NCBI GenBank assembly: GCA_945267035.1 | Contig: CALYOS010000006.1 | Location: 1-64,000, forward strand | Direction: 5' to 3' | Origin: an uncultured Neisseriaceae bacterium | GTDB taxonomy: Bacteria > Pseudomonadota > Gammaproteobacteria > Burkholderiales > Neisseriaceae | Length of the DNA stretch: 64,000 nt | Shown here: one piece after another, positions 29,382-39,843 of the stretch | How the letters are laid out: the number at the start of each line of letters is the position of its first letter | Numbering within the stretch: the first letter of the stretch is position 1 | Notes under the pieces: model-generated | The model's database searches: none | Told to the model about the DNA's origin: nothing | What the model saw: only the letters and a program-made list of their open reading frames with translations | Program-made: the position numbers and the translations under genes

Positions 29382-32300
29382 CTACAGATAACCCGTTTTG
29401 ATTTCCCGCCATCCCAAACTCTTGAAACTGATGGCACAAGCTGGGAGATTTTTAATCATTAACTCTGATCCATCTGAGCTATAGACCTTAGGAGCTTCTT
29501 TCAGACAGGTTGCCTCTGGCGCCTCTGATCCCGGTACTTTCTGTTGTCCGGATTTTCCAGCGTTCAGATGATTATAATGACTGTTGGTAGCAAGCATGAC
29601 ATTAAATAATCCATCAACACTGATGCTGTTATCGAATGCAGTGTTTTGATATTTAAATGTGATTAGCGGATTATCTGGTTTTAATGCCCCTCCAGATCTG
29701 GCATCAAATTGAGTAAGTCGTGATATGACTGAATTACCTTCTTTTCTGACGGTCATGGTACAAGGATCCGGTGGTAAAGACGTTTTCAGTCTGCTATAGC
29801 TACGTGTGACTACATAGCCGGTAGACAATAATGCATTCACCGGACTAACAACCCGCTCGCCATCCTGATTCAGTTTGAAAAACCAGCCGTTGTATTTGGA
29901 TGAAGAAAAGGGCAGATTGGTCAGACTACCAGTATCGCCTTCATAGGTCATGGTTTGTTCCAGTAGCTGGCTTTTATCAATCAAAGCTTTAGAAACTCGG
30001 GTTTCTATTCGCGGTTGAATGCTTCGCAAATCATAGGCCTCTTCATTTTCATCTTGATTGTCATCAGGAGGGCTACTTGAGCTAATGACTTCCCCGTCGG
30101 CCGCAGAAACTGGATTATCAATCACGATACCAGTTTGACCATCCTCATCATTCTCATCGTCTTGAAAAGCGTTACCCAGGTCGTAATCATCGTAGATGCC
30201 ATAAATCGTTTGCTGACTTTTATTATGCAAATCTGATTGATAGATGTCACTGCCTGTGCCAAATACCACCACTACTTTATAAGGATTGCGACTGTCACTG
30301 TTGTCTTTGGCCGGTTTAAATAAAGTTGGTGCGGTTGTAATCGGACCATCTGCGGTAAATACTTTTTGCACATGCCATTTTTTAGGATCAGGGTTGCGTA
30401 GATCAAATCGATACAGATTGCCACCATAATCACCGGCATACACCAGATCCGCCACGCCGTCATCGTCTATGTCGTAAACAACCGGACTCGATAATCCACC
30501 TTGGGATTTTGCAGCCACTAATTTTCTTATTAAGGTTCCTTTGCTATCTCCAATACGTTGGTAACTATTGATACCAACATCTACGCCCAAAGCATCATAA
30601 ATATATAAAGCTGATTCATTTTCGATGCCCGGATAATTAAACCCGTTATTGATGATGGCAGCCTCACGTAAGTGGTCGCCATAAGTATTGCGAGGAGCAT
30701 TGGTATCTCGGTTAACTCGAATAATGGCTATGGCTGGTTTGCCTATGGTGTAACCAAATTTATTGTCGCTTCCAGTTGGTGTTTGAAATAAAAATAGTTG
30801 TTGATACCAGTCGAAATTATGTAAATTATCCGCGGCAATATTTTTTCCAGTGACTAAGTCCTGACCGCCAACATTCAGCGCAAATGCACCTCGACCTGCC
30901 TGACCCATATTTGAAAGCATGAATATTTGCTGCGATTGATTAGTCATTTTTGGGGTTGCTACGACGGTAAAACCACCATTGAGCAGATAGCGAAATGGAT
31001 GTTCAAGGTCTTTGCCATAGGCGTTATTAGTTAGGTCTTGGTAATAATGGCTAATCAAATCGGTACCATCAACACTATCACGTTCAAAAGCAATCGGCAT
31101 GTAATTAAACTTGAGATCATAGGGATGATTAGGATCATCGCTTGCCGCAAAAACATAGACCATGCCATCATTGGCGGAAGTGATAAGAAATTTTTGTTTG
31201 TCATTGACTATTTCACCAATGGCTTGGATTGGATTGTCCAACATGATGCCCATATTGCGGGTATTGCCAAATCCTTCTTTGGAGGTAGGGCGGTAACGAT
31301 AATCCAACACAAAATCTTTCTGTTTGATACTTTGATCTGGCATAGAACGGCTATACCAGCTTAATAAACCGTTTAGCCACTCAGACTGATTTTTTTGCTC
31401 ATTGCTGGGTATAGCAAAAGTGGCATTGCTGAAAGCGTCTAAAGAATTAGAATATAAGTAAGATTGTTGCCCGTCATTTAAAACCAGTTTCCTGTGTGAA
31501 AAACTCGGTTGTAACTCACAGCTATTTTGATCTGAGCCGGCTTGTTGTTGCGGATAAAAACACAGTTGACTGCTCCAACTGCCGGTTTCAATCTGCGCTT
31601 TGATCAGCATATTGTTCGATGCTGTACCAGTTTGACCCATGTTGGGAGAAGTCATTACCACATCGGCATGAGCTGTGGTGGTGTTTATTTTGATGTTTTT
31701 AAAAATTCCCTTAAATGTATCTAGCAGTTCCTGACTTGAATTGGCATTGAAAAAATAACGACTTTCAGGATTGGTGACAGGATCATAGTCTGGCTTGGGT
31801 GAAGCACCATTTTTCAAATATTCAATAGCTTGCTTTTGATTGTTTGTCAGTCCAATTTTTCCCATACCTGCACCTACGGTGAAGGTCTGTGCTGTCTGAG
31901 TAAATCTTTCAGAATGACCGGGTAAATGTGCCAGTGGATCAGGACTGTCCCAAGGCTGACCTGCATCATCAGTGGTTCTGGCTTCAGCGCGACTCACTTT
32001 AGCAACCACAGTACTGATATCATTGATAATATCTTGATTATAACTAAATATGCCAAAACTTTTCGTCAATAGCGTATCGGACATATATTGTAATCTGTTT
32101 ACAAAAGTAGGGCTTTTTCTAACCGTATCGCCGTCAAAATAGCCATCGTAATAGGCATAAGAATCTGGCTTGCGGCCACTAGTGCTGTCAGTCAGAGGCA
32201 GAGTCGATGAGGCTAAGCCATCCGATAAAACAATAATATAGGATTTTTGACAACGGTATTTAAGCTTATTGATGACAATATTTCTCGCTACGGCATTAAA

Positions 32301-33053
32301 CCGCTGAGTGGTGTTGGTCCCACCTCCTGGCGTGATGCCGGGAATATTCAATGCGGCATTACCCAGAATGTGGTCTTTGATAAACTGATAATCTAGATCA
32401 TCCTCAGTGTCATAAAATTTGGAATAGTTAGGTTTGACTGCAGGCCGTCCTTCTGCAGTATTGTAGCGGTTCATTAATTGTAGATTAAAATAAAAATCGT
32501 AGCGATAAGCATCGACAATACCCGCCAATACATTTTTAACCGTGTCGATCCTTTTTATAACATTGCCATATTGGTCAACTACATTACTACAATCTTTATA
32601 TTCTGTTTGAAGGTGTTTTTCTAGAGGATCATTGGCATTATCCTCTGTATCACGAGTTGTGCCAGAGACGGGAATGCCCTGAATCTTATTTTCTTTACCA
32701 CTCCAAGCACTCCATGTGCCCCATCGGGAACAGAGTTTATTGGCATTTAAAGTAACGCAGGCGCGACGACGATACTGACATTCCATGCTCAAAGCATAGT
32801 TCATACTGGCTGAGTCATCGATGAGAAAGGTGATATTAGGCTTAATACTGTAAGTAGAAGTAGAGGTTTCTTTGTTTTGCAAAAAAAGCGGAGTCTCTGC
32901 AAATAGGTTAAAAGCGCATGCATCTACAAGAGCAAAGAAACTGAGAGCACAACCGAGGGTAAACTTCAAGTGTTGTCTGATCCTGGAATGATGGTGTCGG
33001 TGTTGAATTTCTACCAGTTTAGTTATGGCAGATTTGATGCAGGTTATTTTCAT
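29382..33053 (-). CDS. pilC: PilC/PilY1-type pilus adhesin, copy A
   Basis: 1223 residues. PilC/PilY1 proteins are type IV pilus tip-associated adhesins that also control pilus extension. An N-terminal hydrophobic signal (about residues 30-48) ends near DACAFNLFAETPLFLQN. Residues ~75-85 hold a von Willebrand A-like metal site, FLIDDSASM. The C-terminal half is the PilY1 beta-propeller, with the calcium loop DIDDDGVADLVYAGD near residue 860 followed by GGNLYRFDLRNP. Compared with copy B it has extra segments, including an acidic stretch (QDDENDEDGQTG, then SSSSPPDDNQDENEEAYD) near residues 960-1010. It lies directly downstream of copy B in the same direction, 640 bp apart. Confidence 0.92.
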   Translation of the reverse strand: MKITCIKSAITKLVEIQHRHHHSRIRQHLKFTLGCALSFFALVDACAFNLFAETPLFLQNKETSTSTYSIKPNITFLIDDSASMNYALSMECQYRRRACVTLNANKLCSRWGTWSAWSGKENKIQGIPVSGTTRDTEDNANDPLEKHLQTEYKDCSNVVDQYGNVIKRIDTVKNVLAGIVDAYRYDFYFNLQLMNRYNTAEGRPAVKPNYSKFYDTEDDLDYQFIKDHILGNAALNIPGITPGGGTNTTQRFNAVARNIVINKLKYRCQKSYIIVLSDGLASSTLPLTDSTSGRKPDSYAYYDGYFDGDTVRKSPTFVNRLQYMSDTLLTKSFGIFSYNQDIINDISTVVAKVSRAEARTTDDAGQPWDSPDPLAHLPGHSERFTQTAQTFTVGAGMGKIGLTNNQKQAIEYLKNGASPKPDYDPVTNPESRYFFNANSSQELLDTFKGIFKNIKINTTTAHADVVMTSPNMGQTGTASNNMLIKAQIETGSWSSQLCFYPQQQAGSDQNSCELQPSFSHRKLVLNDGQQSYLYSNSLDAFSNATFAIPSNEQKNQSEWLNGLLSWYSRSMPDQSIKQKDFVLDYRYRPTSKEGFGNTRNMGIMLDNPIQAIGEIVNDKQKFLITSANDGMVYVFAASDDPNHPYDLKFNYMPIAFERDSVDGTDLISHYYQDLTNNAYGKDLEHPFRYLLNGGFTVVATPKMTNQSQQIFMLSNMGQAGRGAFALNVGGQDLVTGKNIAADNLHNFDWYQQLFLFQTPTGSDNKFGYTIGKPAIAIIRVNRDTNAPRNTYGDHLREAAIINNGFNYPGIENESALYIYDALGVDVGINSYQRIGDSKGTLIRKLVAAKSQGGLSSPVVYDIDDDGVADLVYAGDYGGNLYRFDLRNPDPKKWHVQKVFTADGPITTAPTLFKPAKDNSDSRNPYKVVVVFGTGSDIYQSDLHNKSQQTIYGIYDDYDLGNAFQDDENDEDGQTGIVIDNPVSAADGEVISSSSPPDDNQDENEEAYDLRSIQPRIETRVSKALIDKSQLLEQTMTYEGDTGSLTNLPFSSSKYNGWFFKLNQDGERVVSPVNALLSTGYVVTRSYSRLKTSLPPDPCTMTVRKEGNSVISRLTQFDARSGGALKPDNPLITFKYQNTAFDNSISVDGLFNVMLATNSHYNHLNAGKSGQQKVPGSEAPEATCLKEAPKVYSSDGSELMIKNLPACAISFKSLGWREIKTGYL

Positions 33054-33647
33054 ATCTATTAACTAAATACCAACATTAAATAAGGTAATATGTTTAAAAT
33101 TATCTAAAGTTATCCTAATTGTAATTAATTTTATTATGCAATATCAAATATTATCTTAAGTTATAATAATTAGAGATTTGTTTTAAATGCTAATTATTTA
33201 TCTATAATTGATATTAAATAGTTAAAATATGCCTAAAATATAAAATTTCTTGCATATTTATTGAATTTCGATGTTGATTGTCGATGTAGTATGTTAATGA
33301 TCTTAATTTAGATAATAATTAATTATAGAATAATGACTTGATAAATTTGGTCTGCAATTGGCATGCAGCTTTCAAGCTTTTTAGTCAGTGAGCAAGTCAT
33401 GACAAATTATTAGGGCTAAATAACTTTTAACTTGAATTGTTTTGAATTTGTTACCATCAATTCTAATTTAGATAATTTGCAAAATTAGATATGGCATCAG
33501 ACTGGTCAATACTTTCTGTTTTGGTCTTGATACTATAACCATTGTCGCAGTAAGAATTGGCAGTGGGCACAGTAATTAGCTAAAGCTAGTGGGGTATGCA
33601 GATGTGATTAATGAAGATAAAAGATGATGCCATCGCTGGTGATACAG
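33054..33647. other. Intergenic region between the two pilC genes
   Basis: About 600 bp, very AT-rich. It should hold the promoter of copy A. No homopolymeric G or C tract of the kind that phase-varies neisserial pilC is present here. Confidence 0.5.
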
Positions 33648-33650
33648 ATC

Positions 33651-33678
33651 CAAAGGTCAGATATGAATCTGACCTTTG
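33651..33678 (-). terminator. Terminator of the second pilC gene
   Basis: 12-bp stem caaaggtcagat/atctgacctttg (33651-33662, 33667-33678), loop atga. It is near identical in its arms to the terminator at 29345-29373. Confidence 0.7.
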
Positions 33679-33695
33679 ATGATAGGATGGTCTAA

Positions 33696-36600
33696 TTAGC
33701 GATGATAACTTCGTTTGATTTCTCGCCGTGAAAGTACTTTGAAACTGATGGGGCACTTGGGTACATTTAAAATGAGGCTACTGCCATCGGTTGTTGCCGC
33801 TGTAATGCGTGCCCGGGTGCAATCGCTGGGTAAGTTTTTCTTCGGACCCAAGGGTGGTAGAGTCATCGAGCCACCAATGTCACTGCTTTGATAACCGCTG
33901 ATGGTTAAGGCAAAGGGACCATAAGTATAATTTCCGCTGCCTATCGGTGTGTTTTGATCAAAGATAAAATGCGGATCTTTTTCTGTTAATCCACCGCCGT
34001 TCAATACGTTATACTGTATTTTTCCGGTGGTCACGCTATTATATTGGTTTAATTTAGTGGGTTTGCACGGGTCGGTCATTGGCTCGTCTTTAGTTACGCT
34101 ATACATTCGGCTTAATACGATTCCGGCATAAGAGACGAGGATAGGTTTGCTGACGACACGTTCGCCTTCTACGCTAGATAGATTAAAAAACCAACCTTTA
34201 TGAATTGCAGGTTGTAGCTGATATTGCGTTAATTGGCGATAATTTTTATTGTAGGTAAATTGTTGTTGCAAAAGTTGATCCTGGGTTATGGTTTCTACCA
34301 TTTCACTGTCTAAATCATCGTAAATTCCATATACCGTCTGCTGGTCTTTATTGTTGAGATCGTTTTGATAGATGTCGCTACCGGTGCCAAAGGTGACCAG
34401 TGCTTTGATATTGCTTTGCGTTGCTGTGGTTTGCTGAGCGTCTTTGTTGGTCAGATAAACAGCAGGGGCAGCTGTGATGGGACCATGAGCTTTAAATAAA
34501 CGATAAACTTTCCAATCTGCCGGATTAGGAGCGCGTAAATCAAAACGATATAAATTTCCGCTGTAATCTCCAGCATAAACAATATCGGCTACACCATCTC
34601 CGTCTATATCGATGACAGTTGGACTGGAGAGTCCGCCACTGCCATAGGGTGCAACCAATTTAGCAATCAGTTCTCCTTTTTTATATCCCGTAGCTATGTT
34701 TGCTTCAGTACCGATGTCCAGACCCAGAATATCATAAATATATAAGGCAGATTCCGGTGAGGGTTTGGCTACAATATCTTGGCTTAACGAGGAAGAATAG
34801 TTGTAACCGTTACTGATAAATGCGGCTTGACGGATATGATCAGTAATTGAATCTTTGGAGGCTTGTGCACTGCTATTCACGCGTAGGCGGGCACTAGCTG
34901 GAGTTCCAATGGTGTAACCAAACTGATTGTTGCTACCTGTGGGTGTTTGGAACAGAAAAACATCCTGATACCAATTGGGATTTTGCATATTATCTGCAGC
35001 GATCGGCTTACCACTTAGGATGTCATGACCACCAATATTGATGGCAAATGCCCCCCTTCCTGCCTGACCTAACGTTGACACCATGAATATTTGTTGTGGT
35101 TTACCGTTGCTTCCATCGGTTTGTTGCACTACCATGCCACCATTAAGCATAAAACGGTGTGGGGTATGTTCATTTCTGCCATAGTTATTTTGCGTCAGGT
35201 CTTTGAGATAATGGGCGAGTAAATCCGAGCCATCATTACTTTGTCTCTCAATCCCCAGGGGCATAAAATTAAATTTCAAATCATAGGGTTTTTTGGCATT
35301 GCTGCTAGATAGGAATACATACACCATGCCATCATTAGCAGAAGTTAATAAGTACTTCTGGTGGTTATGCGCAGCTTGACCAATGGTAATCACTGGATTA
35401 TCAATAATATCGCCCAATTCGTGTGAAGTGCCATAATTGTTGATGGTGTTACGCTGCCGATAATCTAAACTATATTCTGGTCGTTTGATTTTACTATCCG
35501 ATTGAGTGCGACCAAACCAGGCCAGCAAACCATCACGCCATTCATTTTGGTTATGGCTATTGTTGGGTATTTTAAACAGATCGTTATGAAAGCCTGTCAT
35601 CCCCGCATGATATAGATGAGTAGTTTGACCATCATGAATTAATAACTTGCGATTGTGATAGGAAGGCTGCTTATTGCAGTTGTCAGGCTGATTGCGTTTT
35701 TCGTTTAAATCATTGATACAGATTTTACTGCTCCATGTACCGGATTCAACTTTAGCGGTAATGCTGACATCGTTGGTCAATGTATTGGAAATCGCCACTG
35801 TTGGCGCAATAGTGGTGGATTGTATGGTGGCAGACGAAATCTCACTTTTAATGGTTTTAAAAATTTTATCAAAAGCGCTAATGATTTCACTGCGTGAGTT
35901 AGCATTAAAAAACCGTCCGTCAGGATTTGAAGTAGGGTGATATTCACCACTGGGTGTGGCTGCATTTTCTAAATAAGGAATGGCGATTTTGGCTTCATTG
36001 GTGGCTCTTTGACCTAATCCCACGCCAATAGTAAAAGTTTGCGCCGTTTGGCGAAAGCGTTTTTTGGTTGCCGGATCAACTTCATTCCAAGGTTGCCCAG
36101 CTTCATCAACACTGCGTTTCGTCAGGCTGGAACTGATCGATTTCCCACTGGCACTATAATAATCTTGTTTATAAATGTAATTACCAAAATTAAAGTTATT
36201 CAATCGGTCTGTGTAATATTTAAGGCGCAAAGGTTTGTTGATATTATGATTTTTAGTTAAAAATGCCAATCGATCAGTTTCCGTTTTGTAATCACGGTCA
36301 AAATAGGCATCAAAGCGGGCATCTTTGCCTTTAAAGTTTTTATCCGATATGGCGTAAGTATTATCAGCTTCGCCATCACTTAAGACGATAACGTAGGATT
36401 TCTGACAGCGATATTTAAGTTTGTTGATAACCAAATTACGTGCTATCACTGGGAACTGACGAGTGGTCGGGGTATCACAAGGTGTTTCCAGTTTTTTTAT
36501 GCTTTCGAGCATGTTGCGGTAATTTTCCGGCTTAGAAGTATCATAAAACTGGTTGTATTTTTTTTGGTCACCTGTTCCGCACATTGGGCGAAATGCAAAG

Positions 36601-37061
36601 TACATGTCATTATGATAGTTAGTAATGATGTCTGTCAGCACTTCTTTGACCGAGTCTATTCGGCGGTAGGTTGTACAGCTATAACGAACCTCTTGTGTAT
36701 TTTTGGGAATGACATCAAAGCCATACTGGTAAGATCCAAAAGGTTCCCATTTTCCACCACTCCCGCTGGCATTCGGTATCCAATGGCTTACTCGGCATTT
36801 ATAGGTCATGGGCACAATGTTCATGGACATACTGCCCGAGTCATCGATGTATAAAGTGATATTAGGTTTTACACTATAGGCAGAAAAAGTGGTTGCTTTA
36901 CTTTGTAAGTGCAGGGGGATATCGGCAAAGAGATCAGCTTTTGCCAACACAGGGTCGACAAACATCAGATTTAGGCACATGAGAAAAAGATAAGGTAATC
37001 TTTTGCTTAGTTGATCAAAAGAGTATTCGGATACGGTTCGAATCTGCGGAGAGTGATTCAT
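33696..37061 (-). CDS. pilC: PilC/PilY1-type pilus adhesin, copy B
   Basis: 1121 residues, paralogue of the gene just downstream. A signal peptide (~20-42, ending VDPVLAKA) precedes DLFADIPLHLQSK, the same mature start as copy A. The metal site IDDSGSM has the canonical DxSxS pattern. The beta-propeller has the calcium loop DIDGDGVADIVYAGD near residue 815, then SGNLYRFDLRAP. Both end in a similar C-terminal sequence (CPISFKVLSRREIK here, CAISFKSLGWREIK in copy A). It lacks the acidic insertion of copy A. The two copies probably arose by tandem duplication and differ most in the N-terminal third, which in PilC carries binding specificity. Confidence 0.93.
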   Translation of the reverse strand: MNHSPQIRTVSEYSFDQLSKRLPYLFLMCLNLMFVDPVLAKADLFADIPLHLQSKATTFSAYSVKPNITLYIDDSGSMSMNIVPMTYKCRVSHWIPNASGSGGKWEPFGSYQYGFDVIPKNTQEVRYSCTTYRRIDSVKEVLTDIITNYHNDMYFAFRPMCGTGDQKKYNQFYDTSKPENYRNMLESIKKLETPCDTPTTRQFPVIARNLVINKLKYRCQKSYVIVLSDGEADNTYAISDKNFKGKDARFDAYFDRDYKTETDRLAFLTKNHNINKPLRLKYYTDRLNNFNFGNYIYKQDYYSASGKSISSSLTKRSVDEAGQPWNEVDPATKKRFRQTAQTFTIGVGLGQRATNEAKIAIPYLENAATPSGEYHPTSNPDGRFFNANSRSEIISAFDKIFKTIKSEISSATIQSTTIAPTVAISNTLTNDVSITAKVESGTWSSKICINDLNEKRNQPDNCNKQPSYHNRKLLIHDGQTTHLYHAGMTGFHNDLFKIPNNSHNQNEWRDGLLAWFGRTQSDSKIKRPEYSLDYRQRNTINNYGTSHELGDIIDNPVITIGQAAHNHQKYLLTSANDGMVYVFLSSSNAKKPYDLKFNFMPLGIERQSNDGSDLLAHYLKDLTQNNYGRNEHTPHRFMLNGGMVVQQTDGSNGKPQQIFMVSTLGQAGRGAFAINIGGHDILSGKPIAADNMQNPNWYQDVFLFQTPTGSNNQFGYTIGTPASARLRVNSSAQASKDSITDHIRQAAFISNGYNYSSSLSQDIVAKPSPESALYIYDILGLDIGTEANIATGYKKGELIAKLVAPYGSGGLSSPTVIDIDGDGVADIVYAGDYSGNLYRFDLRAPNPADWKVYRLFKAHGPITAAPAVYLTNKDAQQTTATQSNIKALVTFGTGSDIYQNDLNNKDQQTVYGIYDDLDSEMVETITQDQLLQQQFTYNKNYRQLTQYQLQPAIHKGWFFNLSSVEGERVVSKPILVSYAGIVLSRMYSVTKDEPMTDPCKPTKLNQYNSVTTGKIQYNVLNGGGLTEKDPHFIFDQNTPIGSGNYTYGPFALTISGYQSSDIGGSMTLPPLGPKKNLPSDCTRARITAATTDGSSLILNVPKCPISFKVLSRREIKRSYHR

Positions 37062-37802
37062 TATGCACCTGTGTTGATATAGGTAAATGAGGATAGCAAT
37101 TGAAAATGTTGCGGGCAGCTTTATTCGGCTTTCAAAAATATCTAAAATTATTGAGGTTTGTAAATATAATTCATTGTTTTATAATAAATAATTAGATTTC
37201 TGCGATAGATGGGACAGGCAGAAATCAATAAAAAAGATTTTGCTACTCCAATTGATGGTTTATCATTAGGCAATATTTATTTACTGGAAAGATGAATAGA
37301 TATAATTATTTTAATAAATTTTGAAGAGATTAAAGTTTGCTTACTTGATAATTAATGTAAATAAAAGTTTGATATTTTATATTAATGTAATATAGATATT
37401 TAAAGATATATTTCAATTTTTATATTATTTTTAATTTAATATTCTATAAATATTTATTATGACTTAAATTTATTTTCAAGTAACAAACTCATTTTCTAGA
37501 ATTAAATATCATTAAATATAAAGTTTATGTTTGTTTATGCTAATCTATGTAGGTTAATTATGTTTATTGGCATATTGAATAATGAACTTATATCTATCTC
37601 GTTCAATTTTTCGCTTGATTTGATAGTTAAATAATAGACAACAATTGATTAAGCAATAATTAATTTGCCCAGTTGAAGCAATATAAAAGCGCCAGGTGAC
37701 CAACATGAATATGCTTTATGGATATTATACGATTGTAATTTTTATAATATCCTTTATAAACATTTAGTTGTGGCAATTTTGTCAATATTTCCAAAAAAGG
37801 AC
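37062..37802. other. Intergenic region upstream of pilC copy B and the tRNA cluster
   Basis: About 740 bp, strongly AT-rich, between divergent units. It should contain the pilC copy B promoter. No gene seen. Confidence 0.5.
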
Positions 37803-37831
37803 TTGCTGTAACTATCTCGGTGTGGTTAAAT
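37803..37831 (+). promoter_or_regulatory. Promoter of the Val-Asp-Val tRNA cluster
   Basis: -35 TTGCTG (37803-37808) and -10 TTAAAT (37826-37831) with 17-bp spacing, followed by a GC-rich discriminator (gcgcc) as in stable-RNA promoters. The first tRNA starts 19 bp after the -10. Confidence 0.65.
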
Positions 37832-37849
37832 ACGCGCCTCGATAACGAG

Positions 37850-37925
37850 GGGTGATTAGCTCAGTTGGTAGAGCGTCTGCCTTACAAGCAGAATGTCGGC
37901 GGTTCGACTCCGTCATCACCCACCA
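37850..37925 (+). tRNA. tRNA-Val (anticodon TAC), copy 1
   Basis: 76 nt with encoded CCA. Acceptor gggtgat/atcaccc. Anticodon arm ctgcc-ttacaa-gcag with TAC, reading GUA. Identical to the copy at 38057-38132. Confidence 0.95.
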
Positions 37926-37957
37926 GTTTTTAGTTTTATGCATAGCATAGAATATGC

Positions 37958-38034
37958 GCGGTGGTAGCTCAGTTGGTTAGAGTACCGGCCTGTCACGCCG
38001 GGGGTCGCGGGTTCGAGCCCCGTCCGCCGCGCCA
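37958..38034 (+). tRNA. tRNA-Asp (anticodon GTC)
   Basis: 77 nt with encoded CCA. Acceptor gcggtgg/ccgccgc with one G-U pair. Anticodon stem ccggc-ctgtcac-gccgg gives GTC. Confidence 0.94.
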
Positions 38035-38056
38035 CATCTTCTAGTAGTTCAAAATT

Positions 38057-38132
38057 GGGTGATTAGCTCAGTTGGTAGAGCGTCTGCCTTACAAGCAGAA
38101 TGTCGGCGGTTCGACTCCGTCATCACCCACCA
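38057..38132 (+). tRNA. tRNA-Val (anticodon TAC), copy 2
   Basis: Exact 76-nt copy of the tRNA-Val at 37850-37925, with encoded CCA. The two copies flank tRNA-Asp in one likely transcript. Confidence 0.95.
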
Positions 38133-38296
38133 CATACTTTTATTCTTCTTCTTTTAATTAAGCCAAAATACCAGTTTATCGTATTATTTTCAATGACTTA
38201 GCGCTATAGGCTTAAAATTATAAAGTCTAAATAGAACCTCAAAGAAATCAGCTTTCAAATCACCGTACCCGATTTCTTAACTGTGTTTCATGTATC

Positions 38297-38336
38297 AAAA
38301 CAGCCTCGTAATGCTCAAAGAAGCTACGAGGCTGTC
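38297..38336 (-). terminator. Terminator of the arginine deiminase operon
   Basis: 10-bp stem cagcctcgta/tacgaggctg (38301-38310, 38325-38334), 14-nt loop. On the minus strand it is followed by TTTTG. It lies 25 bp after the transporter stop. Confidence 0.7.
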
Positions 38337-38359
38337 AACATCATAATGAGATTATATTC

Positions 38360-39832
38360 TTAAGTTAGTATCAGCATAGAAGCGGTTAAAATTATAATAT
38401 TCATTATGCATATAGTTAACACCGGAATATACATGAATTTCAACCAGGTACTGTAATTCACTTTTGATAGCTGCAATCCGCCCATGACCACCCCAGAAGT
38501 AGGGGTGATTAAATTAATCAAACCACTGCCTGCAACAAAAATCATTATCATAATATTGGGATCCATTCCTAATTTGGCTGTTAAGGGTCCTAAGATAGGT
38601 ATAGAGACAAAAGCTAAGGCAGAAGTGGATGGAATTAAGAAAGACAATCCAAGATAGATGAAATAGGCTACCGGCACGAAAACGAGTGGAGACAAGCCTT
38701 TGAGTAAACTCTGGGCTTTATCTAAAATAAATAAGTCTAAATGAGTTTCACCCATTAATACTGAAATGGAGCGAGCTACAACAATTATCAATACCACCGA
38801 TAAAATATCGCAGGCACCAGCGATAAAAAAATCAATAATTTCTTTTTCTAACATCTTCGCAATAATGCCAATGACCACCGCCATAATCAAAAACCACATG
38901 GCAAGATCACCGAAGGTCCATTCACCAAAATGATGATCAGTCAGAAATGACGTCCAACTATCGAACAGAGTAACTTTAAATTCTCCCCATGGAATTAATG
39001 AAAAAATCATGATCAGAAATGTAAATGCAAATAACAGCAAAATGATTTTTTCCCGTCGGCCAAAATTTAACTGCGCAGAATTATCAGCTTTGAAATATAA
39101 ATTCATGTCTGCTTGTTCAGAAGATGATAGCAAAGTAAATGCTTTATCTTGCTTGAGCTTTTTTGCATATCTCATCACATACCAAATACAAAAAGCCAGC
39201 GTTGACAACCACAAAATGGAGCCTACGGTAATAATGGTTGCTTGATTGGGGTGATAACCGACGCCACGCAGGGCATCTGTGGCGACTCCAGTCGCAAAAG
39301 GATTGACAGTTGATCCCAATACCCCGGCACCAGCGCCTAATAATATGACGCCGACGGCAACCAAAGTATCAAAGCCAGCTGCGACCAACGTTGCTGTGAT
39401 AAGAACATAGAAAGCGATGGTTTCTTCTGCCATGCCATACACGGTTCCGCCAACTGAAAACAAAAACATCAGCAAAGGTATTAACATGAGTTCTTTGCCT
39501 TTCAGTTTTTTAACTAAAGCGGCAATACCGGCTTCTAATGAATTGGTTTTCATCGCTACATTGATGAAACCGCCCAAAATTAAAATAAATACGGCAATAT
39601 TTATCGAGTTTTGGAAGGATTTAAACGGAGCCATCACTAACGTACTGAGCGATGGCGCGATAACGCTAGAGACGACTTCATTGCTTTCTGGTAAGGTTAC
39701 CGGAGTGAAGTTATGACCAGCCAAGAAGATTGATATCAGCCACAAAAGGAATAAAATAATAAATAAAATACTGAATGCTGATAATGATTTTTTGTTCTTT
39801 TTTTCTGATGGCGCTTTATGTTCAGTTTGCAT
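38360..39832 (-). CDS. YfcC-family transporter of the arginine deiminase operon
   Basis: 490 residues from the ATG at 39832, which sits 8 bp after TAAGGA; the ATG three codons upstream overlaps that site. There are ~12 hydrophobic segments. Family-like motifs include LGGFINVAMKTNSLEAGI, GMAEETIAFYVL, LGAGAGVLGSTVNPFATG and the late SFLIPSTSALAFVSIPILGPL and NLITPTSGVVMGG. This is the YfcC/DcuC-like (ion transporter superfamily) fold, not the APC-type ArcD. Position after arcC suggests arginine/ornithine exchange, as for ArcD2-like members of other arginine deiminase clusters, but substrate is inference. A hairpin with a U run separates it from arcC. Confidence 0.85.
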   Translation of the reverse strand: MQTEHKAPSEKKNKKSLSAFSILFIILFLLWLISIFLAGHNFTPVTLPESNEVVSSVIAPSLSTLVMAPFKSFQNSINIAVFILILGGFINVAMKTNSLEAGIAALVKKLKGKELMLIPLLMFLFSVGGTVYGMAEETIAFYVLITATLVAAGFDTLVAVGVILLGAGAGVLGSTVNPFATGVATDALRGVGYHPNQATIITVGSILWLSTLAFCIWYVMRYAKKLKQDKAFTLLSSSEQADMNLYFKADNSAQLNFGRREKIILLLFAFTFLIMIFSLIPWGEFKVTLFDSWTSFLTDHHFGEWTFGDLAMWFLIMAVVIGIIAKMLEKEIIDFFIAGACDILSVVLIIVVARSISVLMGETHLDLFILDKAQSLLKGLSPLVFVPVAYFIYLGLSFLIPSTSALAFVSIPILGPLTAKLGMDPNIMIMIFVAGSGLINLITPTSGVVMGGLQLSKVNYSTWLKFMYIPVLTICIMNIIILTASMLILT

Positions 39833-39843
39833 TTTACGCATCC

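Noticed and set aside
32876..32889. An A run early in pilC copy A as a phase-variation tract
   Set aside because: Only about seven A's; too short to call, and neisserial pilC varies by a G tract that is absent here.
37850..38132. Direct repeat suggestive of a mobile-element duplication
   Set aside because: It is simply two identical tRNA-Val genes flanking tRNA-Asp.
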